From Phascolarctobacterium sp. (GTDB lineage Bacteria; Bacillota; Negativicutes; Acidaminococcales; Acidaminococcaceae): 47,948 bases of DNA. The notes under the pieces were generated by a model. The model did no database searches, was not told the DNA's origin, and was given only the letters and a program-made list of their open reading frames with translations. The position numbers were made by a program, and so were the translations under genes. This document shows, piece after piece, positions 1-7,659 of the stretch. The stretch covers positions 1-47,948 of the forward strand of contig JAHHUH010000014.1 in the NCBI GenBank assembly GCA_020024105.1, written 5' to 3'. Position 1 is the first letter of the stretch; each line of letters starts with the position of its first letter.

Positions 1-52
1 AGGCGGCCGTACCGTTGGTGCAGGCGTTGTTTCCGAAGTAGAAGAAATCTAA
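1..52 (+). CDS. tuf: elongation factor Tu, C-terminal end (partial)
   Basis: Only the last 16 codons and a TAA stop are inside the window. The reading frame starting at base 2 gives GGRTVGAGVVSEVEEI, which matches the conserved EF-Tu C-terminus (GGRTVGAGVV). EF-Tu delivers aminoacyl-tRNA to the ribosome. Its position just before rpmG-secE-nusG is the usual one for tuf in Firmicutes. The gene is cut by the window edge and not truncated biologically, as far as can be seen. It is followed by a strong terminator. Confidence 0.9.
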   Translation, partial: GGRTVGAGVVSEVEEI

Positions 53-75
53 TTTCCCTGTAAATCCAAGTATTT

Positions 76-106
76 AAGACCGGTCCCTGACCGGTCTTAT
101 CTTTTT
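76..106 (+). terminator. intrinsic terminator after tuf
   Basis: A perfect 10-bp stem AAGACCGGTC / GACCGGTCTT encloses a CCT loop and is followed by ATCTTTTT. It separates tuf from the rpmG-secE-nusG unit. Confidence 0.9.
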
Positions 107-127
107 AAAATATAAAGATAATTAGTA

Positions 128-156
128 TTGACATAAAGAGTTGTCTGTGTTACTCT
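128..156 (+). promoter_or_regulatory. probable promoter for rpmG-secE-nusG
   Basis: A perfect -35 TTGACA at 128-133 is followed after 17 bases by TACTCT at 151-156, a weak -10. It lies between the tuf terminator and rpmG, where a promoter is needed. The -10 assignment is uncertain because the AT-rich stretch just after it offers alternatives. Confidence 0.5.
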
Positions 157-215
157 ATATTAGCGACAATTTGTGATTGGTTTTATTTTATTAATGTAAG
201 CGAGGTGTAAAACAG

Positions 216-365
216 ATGCGTACTTTGATTACTTTGGCATGTACTGAATGCAAACAAAGAAATTATCAAACCAACAAAAACAAAAAGAACGATCCCGATC
301 GTATCGAAATCAATAAATATTGCAAGTTCTGCAAAAAACACACTTTACATAAAGAAACTAAATAA
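216..365 (+). CDS. rpmG: 50S ribosomal protein L33
   Basis: This 49-residue protein begins MRTLITLACTECKQRNY and contains two CxxC pairs (TECKQ is part of the first region, KYCKFCKK the second), the zinc-ribbon form of L33. It is a small component of the large ribosomal subunit. The ATG at 216 has the GAGG of GCGAGGTG upstream. The gene order rpmG-secE-nusG-rplK is standard for Firmicutes. Many Firmicutes have a tRNA-Trp gene between rpmG and secE; none is seen here. Confidence 0.93.
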   Translation: MRTLITLACTECKQRNYQTNKNKKNDPDRIEINKYCKFCKKHTLHKETK

Positions 366-414
366 TAGTCTGATAGTGTGACTTAATGGGTAATAGAAGC
401 AAGGATGTGAAGAA

Positions 415-633
415 ATGGCCGTTCCGGAAACTACTGAAACTGAAAAGAGATCCACAGGTATTATGGATTTTTTGAAAGAAACAAAAGTAGAACTTAAAAA
501 GGTAACCTGGCCTACCAAGCAAGAACTTATTGCTCATACCGTGGTGGTACTTATTGCGGTTGTATTGTGCTCAACCTTGATTTGGGTATTTGATACAATT
601 TTTAGCGGTTTTTTCCGTCTGCTTCTGCAATAA
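415..633 (+). CDS. secE: preprotein translocase subunit SecE
   Basis: The 72-residue protein has a charged N-terminal region followed by the conserved motif KKVTWPTKQEL (about residues 27-37) and a single membrane-spanning helix (about residues 42-62). This is the short Gram-positive type of SecE, which forms the SecYEG protein-conducting channel with SecY and SecG. The start at 415 follows AAGGATGTG. It is 49 bases downstream of rpmG and directly before nusG, the usual arrangement. Confidence 0.93.
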   Translation: MAVPETTETEKRSTGIMDFLKETKVELKKVTWPTKQELIAHTVVVLIAVVLCSTLIWVFDTIFSGFFRLLLQ

Positions 634-687
634 TTTAGTGATAAGTGTGTAAGGAGGGAAGGGGAAGCGATTGCTTTCCACATATTG

Positions 688-1227
688 ATGGAAGAGAAGC
701 AAGAAAGACATTGGTATGTAATCCATACCTATTCTGGCTATGAAAATAAAGTAAGCGCAAACCTGGAACGCAAAGTTCATTCCTTGGGTATGGAAAATGA
801 AATTTTCCGTATTGTAATACCTATGGAAAATGAAGTTGAAGTTAAGGATGGCAAAAAGCGTAGTGTCCAACGTAAAGTTTTCCCTGGCTATGTTCTGGTG
901 GAAATGATCGTTAATGACCGTAGCTGGTATGCTGTTCGTAATACTCCCGGTGTAACCGGCTTTGTTGGTTCCGGTAGTAAACCGATTCCTTTGACCGATG
1001 ATGAGGTGCAGGCAATTATGCATTCCATGGGTGTCGAAGAGAGTCATCCTAAAATTGATTTTCAGTTACAACAGCTGGTGCGCCTGAAAACTGGTCCTTT
1101 TGCTGACTGTGTTGGTAAAATTGCCGAAATTAACGAAGAAAAAGGTAAACTTAAGGTTCTCGTTGATATGTTCGGTCGTGAAACTCCTGTTGAAATTGAT
1201 TTTACACAAGTTGAAGAAACTGAATAA
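688..1227 (+). CDS. nusG: transcription termination/antitermination factor NusG
   Basis: The 179-residue product starts MEEKQERHWYVIHTYSGYENKV, the NGN domain that contacts RNA polymerase. It ends with a KOW domain (FADCVGKIAEINEEKGKLKVLVDMFGRETPVEIDF). NusG modulates elongation, pausing and coupling to ribosomes. The start is not settled. ATG 688 gives the normal N-terminus and TTG 685 would add one residue. The good Shine-Dalgarno sequence AAGGAGGG (651-658) lies about 30 bases upstream of the ATG, unusually far. The frame is open back through an ATT at 670, which would have normal spacing, so a longer protein from a rare start codon is possible. Confidence 0.93.
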   Translation: MEEKQERHWYVIHTYSGYENKVSANLERKVHSLGMENEIFRIVIPMENEVEVKDGKKRSVQRKVFPGYVLVEMIVNDRSWYAVRNTPGVTGFVGSGSKPIPLTDDEVQAIMHSMGVEESHPKIDFQLQQLVRLKTGPFADCVGKIAEINEEKGKLKVLVDMFGRETPVEIDFTQVEETE

Positions 1228-1244
1228 GAAGGGGGTGCAAACAT

Positions 1245-1670
1245 ATGCCGAAAAAAGTCGTTAAGATGGTAAAATTACAGGTACCGGCTGCAAAAGCTAC
1301 TCCGGCTCCTCCTGTAGGTCCTGCACTTGGTCAAGCTGGTGTTAACATCATGGCTTTCGTTAAAGAATTTAACGAAAGAACTGCTAAACAAGCAGGCTTG
1401 ATCATTCCGGTAGAAATTACCGTATTTGAAGACCGTTCCTTTACTTTTGTCACCAAAACTCCTCCCGCTGCAGTTCTTTTGAAAAAAGCTGCTGGCTTGG
1501 AAAAAGCTTCTGGTGAACCTAACAAAAAGAAGGTTGCTAAACTGGGTCGTGATAAAATTCGCGAAATCGCAGAAAGCAAAATGGCCGACCTTAATGCTGC
1601 TAACGTAGAAGCTGCTATGAAAATGGTAGAAGGTACTGCTCGTAGCATGGGTATCACTGTTGAAGACTAA
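1245..1670 (+). CDS. rplK: 50S ribosomal protein L11
   Basis: The 141-residue protein has the typical L11 N-terminal domain with the proline-rich segment VPAAKATPAPPVGPALGQAGVN split across residues 12-33, and the C-terminal rRNA-binding domain ending in KMVEGTARSMGITVED. L11 binds 23S rRNA at the GTPase-associated centre. The ATG at 1245 is preceded by AGAAGGGGGTG. It is 17 bases from nusG and cotranscription is likely. Confidence 0.96.
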   Translation: MPKKVVKMVKLQVPAAKATPAPPVGPALGQAGVNIMAFVKEFNERTAKQAGLIIPVEITVFEDRSFTFVTKTPPAAVLLKKAAGLEKASGEPNKKKVAKLGRDKIREIAESKMADLNAANVEAAMKMVEGTARSMGITVED

Positions 1671-1730
1671 TTTTATTAGTTAAGTTTGTGGGAGGCAAAA
1701 GCCGTTTCACCACTAGGAGGTATTTTTACA

Positions 1731-2423
1731 ATGGGTAAAAAGTATAATGACGCTTTGAAACTTATCGAAGCAAATAAATTCTACTCTCCTAAAGAAGCAG
1801 TAGAATTGGTTAAAAAAACCGCTAATACTAAATTTGACAGCACTATCGAAGTTGCTTTCCGTTTGGGCGTAAACCCCAAATATCCTGATCAACAAGTTCG
1901 TGGCGCTATGGTTCTTCCTCATGGTACTGGTAAATCCAAAACTGTTTTGGTATTTGCTAAAGGCCCCAAAATCGCTGAAGCAGAAGCTGCTGGTGCTGAT
2001 TTTGTTGGTGGCGAAGAATTCGTTGCTAAAATTAAAGATGGCTGGATGGACTTTGATGTCTGCATCGCTACTCCCGACATGATGGGTCTAGTTGGTCGTC
2101 TTGGTAAAATCCTCGGCCCTCGTGGTTTGATGCCGAACCCGAAGGTTGGTACTGTTACTATGGACGTAACTCGTGCCGTAAATGAATCTAAAGCTGGTAA
2201 AATCGAGTATCGTACCGATAAATCCGGTAACGTCCAAGCTCCTATTGGTAAAGCATCCTTTACCGAAGAGCAACTTTTAGAGAACTACATTGCTTTGGCT
2301 GACACCTTGGTTAAGGTTAAACCTGCTGGTGCTAAAGGTCAATACATGAAAACTATTACCCTGTCCGCTACCATGGGCCCTGGCGTTAAAGTTGACGTAT
2401 TGAAAGCTACTAGCGACAAATAA
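1731..2423 (+). CDS. rplA: 50S ribosomal protein L1
   Basis: The 230-residue product starts MGKKYNDALKLIE and contains the conserved L1 segment LGPRGLMPNPKVGTVT. L1 binds the stalk of 23S rRNA and, in many bacteria, represses its own operon. The ATG at 1731 is chosen because CTAGGAGG lies at 1715-1722 with good spacing. The frame is open further upstream to 1686, but that extension has no family similarity. It is followed by the L10 leader. Confidence 0.96.
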   Translation: MGKKYNDALKLIEANKFYSPKEAVELVKKTANTKFDSTIEVAFRLGVNPKYPDQQVRGAMVLPHGTGKSKTVLVFAKGPKIAEAEAAGADFVGGEEFVAKIKDGWMDFDVCIATPDMMGLVGRLGKILGPRGLMPNPKVGTVTMDVTRAVNESKAGKIEYRTDKSGNVQAPIGKASFTEEQLLENYIALADTLVKVKPAGAKGQYMKTITLSATMGPGVKVDVLKATSDK

Positions 2424-2454
2424 TTTTTAAGTAATCGTAGTCCTAAATTTTACT

Positions 2455-2585
2455 GAATCAGAAGATTATCGGGCCAAAGACAGCAGGTGCTTTCGCGTAA
2501 GTATCATAATTGTATACGCCTGCCGAGGCTGGAGCGTGAAGATATAGACCTTCGACCTCCGGCTACGGCCGAGAGGTCTTTTTGA
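2455..2585 (+). ncRNA. ribosomal protein L10 leader
   Basis: The 200-base gap between rplA and rplJ holds the conserved L10 leader elements: GGGCCAAAGACAGCAGGTGC, then GCGTAAG, then GCCTGCCGAGGC, followed by a terminator hairpin. In Firmicutes this RNA is bound by the L10(L12)4 complex and adjusts rplJL expression. The boundaries are approximate. The identification rests on the characteristic AGACAGCAGGTGC core and its position before rplJ. Confidence 0.88.
2554..2583 (+). terminator. attenuator hairpin of the L10 leader
   Basis: GACCTC (2554-2559) pairs with GAGGTC (2573-2578), with an inner CGGC/GCCG stem closing a TACG loop and a run of Ts at 2579-2583. It would stop transcription before rplJ when excess L10-L12 binds the leader. 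Confidence 0.85.
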
Positions 2586-2622
2586 TTTGATAAAGAAATA
2601 TCAAAGAAGGAGGTGCAATCCA

Positions 2623-3150
2623 ATGGCAGTTATTAGACCTGAAAAGGCTGCTAAAGTAGCTGAACTGAAAGAACTTCTTACTTCTTCCAAATGCACTATT
2701 TTGGTTGACTTCTGTGGCTTAACTGTTGCTCAGGATACCGAACTTCGCCGTAAAATGCGTGAAGCTGGCGTTAAATATGGTGTAGTGAAAAATACTATGC
2801 TCCGTATTGCTGCTGAAGAAGCAGGCATTGAAGGCTTGGAACCGGTTCTGGAACATAATACAGCAATCGCTGCTGCTCCTGAAGATCCTGTTGCAGTTGC
2901 TAAAATCATTTGCGAATTTGCTAAAGCAAATGAAAAATTGGTTGTTAAAATGGGTGTTCTCGATGGCAAAGTTATCAGCGTTGAAGAAATCAAAGCTCTT
3001 GCTGCATTGCCGCCGAAAGAAGTTCTTATTGCAAAAATGCTGGGCAGCATGAATGCTCCTATCAGCGGTTTTGTCAATGTACTTCAAGGTACCATCCGCA
3101 ACGTCGTATATGCTCTCGAAGCTGTACGTCAACAAAAAGAGTCCGCTTAA
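2623..3150 (+). CDS. rplJ: 50S ribosomal protein L10
   Basis: The 175-residue product starts MAVIRPEKAAKVAELKELL and contains the L10 features LVDFCGLTVAQDTELRRKMR and YGVVKNTMLR, plus a C-terminal helix for L7/L12 binding. L10 anchors L7/L12 dimers to the ribosomal stalk. The ATG at 2623 follows AAGGAGGTG. An in-frame start at 2587 would fall at the end of the leader terminator and is not supported. Confidence 0.96.
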   Translation: MAVIRPEKAAKVAELKELLTSSKCTILVDFCGLTVAQDTELRRKMREAGVKYGVVKNTMLRIAAEEAGIEGLEPVLEHNTAIAAAPEDPVAVAKIICEFAKANEKLVVKMGVLDGKVISVEEIKALAALPPKEVLIAKMLGSMNAPISGFVNVLQGTIRNVVYALEAVRQQKESA

Positions 3151-3222
3151 TTTGCGAATTGCTGCCTAGTGCAGCCTAAATATTAAATCAAATTATACAC
3201 TTACTTATTGGAGGTAAATGAA

Positions 3223-3588
3223 ATGAATAAAGACCAAATCATCGAAGCTATTGAATCTATGACTGTACTCGAACTCTCTGAACTCGTAAAAGCATTGGAA
3301 GAAAAATTCGGCGTATCCGCTGCTGCTCCCGTTGCTGTTGCTGCCGCTGCTCCCGCTGCTGAAGCTGCTGCTGAAAAAACTGAATTTGACGTTGTATTGA
3401 CCGCTGCTGGCGCTTCCAAAATCAACGTAATCAAAGTTGTTCGCGAAGTAACCGGCTTGGGCTTGAAAGAAGCTAAAGCTATCGTTGACGAAGCTCCTAA
3501 AGCTGTAAAAGAAGGCGTTTCCAAAGCTGACGCTGAAGCTTTGAAAGAAAAACTCGAAGCTGCTGGCGCTTCCGTAGAAGTTAAATAA
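3223..3588 (+). CDS. rplL: 50S ribosomal protein L7/L12
   Basis: The 121-residue protein starts MNKDQIIEAIESMTVLELSELVKALEEKF (dimerisation domain, split here at residue 30). It has an Ala-rich hinge around residues 33-52 and the C-terminal factor-binding domain KINVIKVVREVTGLGLKEAK. Four or six copies form the stalk that recruits translation factors. The start is the ATG at 3223 after TTGGAGG. The ATG at 3208 has no good ribosome binding site. Codon use is highly biased, as expected for a very abundant protein. Confidence 0.96.
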   Translation: MNKDQIIEAIESMTVLELSELVKALEEKFGVSAAAPVAVAAAAPAAEAAAEKTEFDVVLTAAGASKINVIKVVREVTGLGLKEAKAIVDEAPKAVKEGVSKADAEALKEKLEAAGASVEVK

Positions 3589-3639
3589 TTTACTGCTACG
3601 TTAGTAGCGTAAATTTGGTTCTTACGGCCAGAAGAATTA

Positions 3640-3674
3640 CCACGAGGCTATTTGATAGCTTCGTGGTTTTTTTT
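3640..3674 (+). terminator. intrinsic terminator after rplL
   Basis: An 11-bp stem, CCACGAGGCTA with TAGCTTCGTGG (one G-T pair), closes the loop TTTGA and is followed by eight Ts. It separates the rplJL transcript from the rpoBC promoter. Confidence 0.92.
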
Positions 3675-3697
3675 ATTAAAAAACTTTCTTTAATTTC

Positions 3698-3726
3698 TTG
3701 ACAAGAAAGTAACTATATGCTATAAT
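3698..3726 (+). promoter_or_regulatory. consensus sigma-A-type promoter for rpoBC
   Basis: TTGACA at 3698-3703, a 17-base spacer, and TATAAT at 3721-3726 match the housekeeping consensus at all twelve positions. The 5' leader of rpoB would be about 200 bases long. Confidence 0.92.
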
Positions 3727-3843
3727 CTTATACTACATCATTAGAATGTAAAACTGTGTAATGTAAAAATATGCGTTGGGTCAGTGGTTGGACAGCGTAT
3801 TTATCTTGTAATAGAGGTGAAACGCATTCATCAAAGACAATAG

Positions 3844-3878
3844 ACAAGGTCCTTGTGGTAAGAGCCTTGTTTTTTTTT
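3844..3878 (+). terminator. possible attenuator in the rpoB leader
   Basis: ACAAGG (3844-3849) can pair with CCTTGT (3865-3870), followed by a T run that reaches 3878. A second CCTTGT copy at 3851-3856 could compete for the same strand. The element sits between the strong promoter and rpoB, so it would act as a leader attenuator. The 3589-3937 gap holds only this, the rplL terminator and the promoter; no gene is seen. Confidence 0.55.
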
Positions 3879-3937
3879 CTTGTATGAATGACGTTGGTTT
3901 TTCTGTGTCTAAATAATATGAAGGGGTGAGGAAGTAC

Positions 3938-6900
3938 ATGTTTAAACCGGTTCCCGTTGGTGATAGGATTCGGTACAGCTATGCTCGTATCAATGAAGTT
4001 TGGCCCATGCCGCATTTGATTGATGTTCAAAGAAAATCCTATAAGTGGTTTATTGATGAGGGATTGCGTGAAATTTTCCGCGATATTTCTCCTATTAAAG
4101 ATTTTACTGGTAATCTAGAGCTTTCTTTGGAAGATTTTGAACTTGGCAAGCCTAAATATGGTGTTGAGGAGTGCAAGGAGAGGGATGAATCCTACTCTGC
4201 ACCGATGACAGTTAAGGTACGCCTTTTATATAAAGATACTGGTGAAATTAAGGAAGCAGCCGTATTTATGGGTGATTTCCCATTGATGACCGATACCGGT
4301 ACCTTTGTTATTAATGGTGCTGAACGTGTAATTGTCAGCCAGCTGGTTCGTTCTCCTGGTGTTTACTATGCTATTACTAGAGAACCAAGTGGTAAAGAGC
4401 TTTTTGGTACTACCGTTATTCCGAATCGTGGTGCTTGGATTGAATACGAAACCGATTCCAATGACGTAATTTATGCTCATATTGATCGTACCAGAAAAGT
4501 TCCTGCAACTGTTCTGTTGCGTGCTATGGGCTTATCTACTAATGAAGAAATCCTGAAAGTTTTTGGTGAGCATGATGCTATCATGAAAACCTTGGAAAAG
4601 GATATCACCACTAATAGGGATGAAGCTCTGGTAGAGATTTACAAAAAATTGCGTCCCGGTGAACCTCCTACTCTGGAAAATGCCGCACAATTAATGGAAG
4701 CTACTTTCTTTGATAATAAACGTTATGATTTGGCAGGCGTTGGCCGCTATAAATTGAATTTGAAGCTGGGTTGGCGTAGTCGTCTCCAAGGCAATATCAT
4801 TGTAGAACCTCTGGTAGACATGGAAACTGGCGAAATTATCCTGCCGGCCGGCACTCTGATGGATGAAGAAAACTTGGATAAGGTAGAGGCAAGTGGTGTT
4901 TATGCAGAGCGTGGCCTGCGTTCTATGAATATTAAATTCAAAGAAACTGAAATGCATCTAATGTTTACTACCGGTATCGCAGAATCCATCCGTACTATTA
5001 CTGAAGAGGATGTTTTTGCTTCCTTTAACTATCTTTTAAATTTGATGGATGGACATGGCACCAAAGACGATATCGACCATTTAGGTAATCGTCGTGTGCG
5101 TTGTGTTGGTGAATTGTTGCAAAACCAATTCCGTATCGGCTTAGCTCGTATGGAAAGAGTTGTTAGAGAAAGAATGACTATTCAGGATGCTGATGTTATT
5201 TCTCCTCAGGCATTGATCAATATCCGTCCCGTAGTGGCAGCTATTAAAGAATTCTTTGGTAGTAGCCAGTTGTCCCAATTTATGGACCAGAACAACCCCT
5301 TGGCAGAGCTGACTCATAAACGTCGTCTCTCCGCTCTTGGCCCCGGTGGTTTGAGCCGTGAACGTGCCGGCTATGAAGTACGTGACGTTCATAACTCTCA
5401 CTATGGTCGTATGTGTCCTATTGAAACCCCTGAAGGTCCTAACATCGGTTTGATCGGTTCCTTGGCAACCTTTGCTGTTATTAATAAATACGGCTTTATG
5501 GAAACTCCCTATCGTCGTGTTGATAAGGAAAATAGACGTGTAACCGATGAAGTTAAATATATGCCTGCTGACGTAGAAGACCGTTACATCATAGCACAAG
5601 CGAACGAACCTTTGGATGATCAAGGTTACTTCCTGGGTGAACGTGTAACTGCTCGTCATAAGGATGATGTCCTTTCTTTGGCCCCTGATAAGGTAGATTA
5701 CATGGACGTATCTCCTAAACAGGTTGTTTCCATTGCTGCTGCATTAATTCCTTTCTTGGAAAACGATGACGCGAACCGTGCATTGATGGGCGCTAACATG
5801 CAACGTCAAGCAGTTCCTCTGCTGTGCACCCAGGCTCCGATTATCGGTACTGGTATGGAATATAAGGTTGCAGTTGACTCCGGCGTTTGCGTCTTAGCTA
5901 AACGTGCTGGTGTTGTTGAACGTGTTGTAGGTAATGAAATTCGCGTACGCACTGAAAATGGCGAGGTAGATATTTATCCCTTGTTGAAATTTAAACGTTC
6001 CAACCAAGGTACCTGCGTAAACCAACGCCCCATTGTTTACAAGGGTGATAAAGTAGTTGAAAAGCAAGTTTTGGCAGATGGTCCGGCAACTGATCATGGC
6101 GAATTAGCTTTGGGTCACAACGTAATTGTTGCCTACATGCCTTGGGAAGGTTATAACTACGAGGATGCTGTTTTACTGAATGAGGATTTGGTAAAAGCAG
6201 ATGTCTTCACTTCCATTCATATCGAAGAATATGACTGTGATGCCCGCGATACTAAATTAGGTAAAGAAGAAATTACCCGTGAACTGCCCAATGTTTCCGA
6301 AGAAGGCTTAAAAGATTTGGATGAACGTGGTATTATCCGCATTGGTGCCGAAGTACGCCCTGGCGATATCTTGGTTGGTAAGGTTACTCCGAAAGGTGAA
6401 ACCGAGTTGACTGCAGAAGAACGTCTGCTGCGTGCTATTTTCGGTGAAAAAGCTCGCGAAGTACGTGACAGCTCCTTGCGTGTTCCTCATGGCGAGGCAG
6501 GCAAGATTGTCAGCGTAAAGGTATTCAGCCGTGAAAACGGTGACGAACTGCCTCCGGGAGTAAATGAACAGGTTCGCGTACATATTGCTCAAAAACGTAA
6601 GATTTCTGAGGGCGATAAAATGTCCGGTCGTCATGGTAATAAGGGTGTCGTTTCCCGCATTATGGCTCGTGAGGATATGCCTTTCCTGCCTAGTGGTGAA
6701 CCCGTACATATCGTTTTGAATCCTTTGGGCGTACCTTCTCGTATGAACATTGGTCAAATTCTGGAGAACCATTTAGGTTGGGCTGCTCGTTCCTTGGGTA
6801 TGCAAATTGCCAATGATGCCGAAGGCCTGGTAGAAAGATTGACCAAGTCCGGTTATGATATTGATAAATATGGCATGCCGAAGACAGTAGAAATTGATAA

Positions 6901-7642
6901 TTTTGGCAACCATAAGGTAGAAGCAGTACAAATTGCAGTACCTGTATTTGATGGTGCTCATGAACAAGATATTGCTGATGCCCTGGATTTAGCAGGCATT
7001 GACCAAAGTGCAAAGACTACTTTATATGATGGCCGTACTGGTGAGCCCTTTGATAATAAGGTAACCGTTGGTTTGACCTATATGTTAAAGCTTCACCATT
7101 TGGTTGATGATAAAATCCATGCTCGTAGCACCGGCCCATACTCCCTGGTTACTCAACAGCCCTTGGGTGGTAAAGCTCAATTTGGTGGCCAACGCTTTGG
7201 TGAAATGGAAGTTTGGGCATTGGAAGGCTATGGTGCAGCTTATACCCTGCAGGAAATCCTTACCGTTAAATCCGATGACGTTGTAGGCCGTGTCAAGACC
7301 TATGAAGCCATTGTAAAGGGTGAAAATGTTCCTGATCCTGGTATTCCTGAATCCTTCAAGGTATTGGTTAAGGAATTACAATCCATTGGTTTGGATATTA
7401 AAGTTCTGAATGAGGACGATGAAGAAATTTCCTTAAAAGATACCGATGATGATATCGCTGAAACTGCTAGAGAAGTAGAGTTCGAAATGGATAATAGAGT
7501 TGTTGAAGCAGGTCCTGATGACAAAGCTAACAATGATTATGAAGATTTAGATGCTAATGAGGATACCGAGGATAGAATTGCTGATTTGGGCAATATGACC
7601 GTAATTGATGAATTATCCGAAGTAACCGATAGCGAGGAATAG
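3938..7642 (+). CDS. rpoB: DNA-directed RNA polymerase subunit beta
   Basis: The product is about 1234 residues and starts MFKPVPVGDRIRYSYARI. Conserved blocks include the rifampicin region FGSSQLSQFMDQNNPLAELTH, the segment SALGPGGLSRERAG, and the C-terminal block GQRFGEMEVWALEGYGAAY. This is the catalytic core subunit that, with beta', forms the active centre. The length is normal for Firmicutes. ATG 3938 is preferred over the GTG at 3926 because AAGGGGTGAGG directly precedes it. The C-terminal tail of roughly 80 residues is very acidic. Confidence 0.97.
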   Translation: MFKPVPVGDRIRYSYARINEVWPMPHLIDVQRKSYKWFIDEGLREIFRDISPIKDFTGNLELSLEDFELGKPKYGVEECKERDESYSAPMTVKVRLLYKDTGEIKEAAVFMGDFPLMTDTGTFVINGAERVIVSQLVRSPGVYYAITREPSGKELFGTTVIPNRGAWIEYETDSNDVIYAHIDRTRKVPATVLLRAMGLSTNEEILKVFGEHDAIMKTLEKDITTNRDEALVEIYKKLRPGEPPTLENAAQLMEATFFDNKRYDLAGVGRYKLNLKLGWRSRLQGNIIVEPLVDMETGEIILPAGTLMDEENLDKVEASGVYAERGLRSMNIKFKETEMHLMFTTGIAESIRTITEEDVFASFNYLLNLMDGHGTKDDIDHLGNRRVRCVGELLQNQFRIGLARMERVVRERMTIQDADVISPQALINIRPVVAAIKEFFGSSQLSQFMDQNNPLAELTHKRRLSALGPGGLSRERAGYEVRDVHNSHYGRMCPIETPEGPNIGLIGSLATFAVINKYGFMETPYRRVDKENRRVTDEVKYMPADVEDRYIIAQANEPLDDQGYFLGERVTARHKDDVLSLAPDKVDYMDVSPKQVVSIAAALIPFLENDDANRALMGANMQRQAVPLLCTQAPIIGTGMEYKVAVDSGVCVLAKRAGVVERVVGNEIRVRTENGEVDIYPLLKFKRSNQGTCVNQRPIVYKGDKVVEKQVLADGPATDHGELALGHNVIVAYMPWEGYNYEDAVLLNEDLVKADVFTSIHIEEYDCDARDTKLGKEEITRELPNVSEEGLKDLDERGIIRIGAEVRPGDILVGKVTPKGETELTAEERLLRAIFGEKAREVRDSSLRVPHGEAGKIVSVKVFSRENGDELPPGVNEQVRVHIAQKRKISEGDKMSGRHGNKGVVSRIMAREDMPFLPSGEPVHIVLNPLGVPSRMNIGQILENHLGWAARSLGMQIANDAEGLVERLTKSGYDIDKYGMPKTVEIDNFGNHKVEAVQIAVPVFDGAHEQDIADALDLAGIDQSAKTTLYDGRTGEPFDNKVTVGLTYMLKLHHLVDDKIHARSTGPYSLVTQQPLGGKAQFGGQRFGEMEVWALEGYGAAYTLQEILTVKSDDVVGRVKTYEAIVKGENVPDPGIPESFKVLVKELQSIGLDIKVLNEDDEEISLKDTDDDIAETAREVEFEMDNRVVEAGPDDKANNDYEDLDANEDTEDRIADLGNMTVIDELSEVTDSEE

Positions 7643-7659
7643 AAGGGAGCGAGGGATTC

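Noticed and set aside
366..414. tRNA-Trp between rpmG and secE
   Set aside because: Expected from other Firmicutes, but the 49-base gap is too short and no cloverleaf is visible.
571..1047. Minus-strand open frames opposite nusG and other housekeeping genes (also opposite rplJ, rpoB and rpoC)
   Set aside because: They are low-complexity shadows of strongly conserved plus-strand genes, without ribosome binding sites or recognisable domains.
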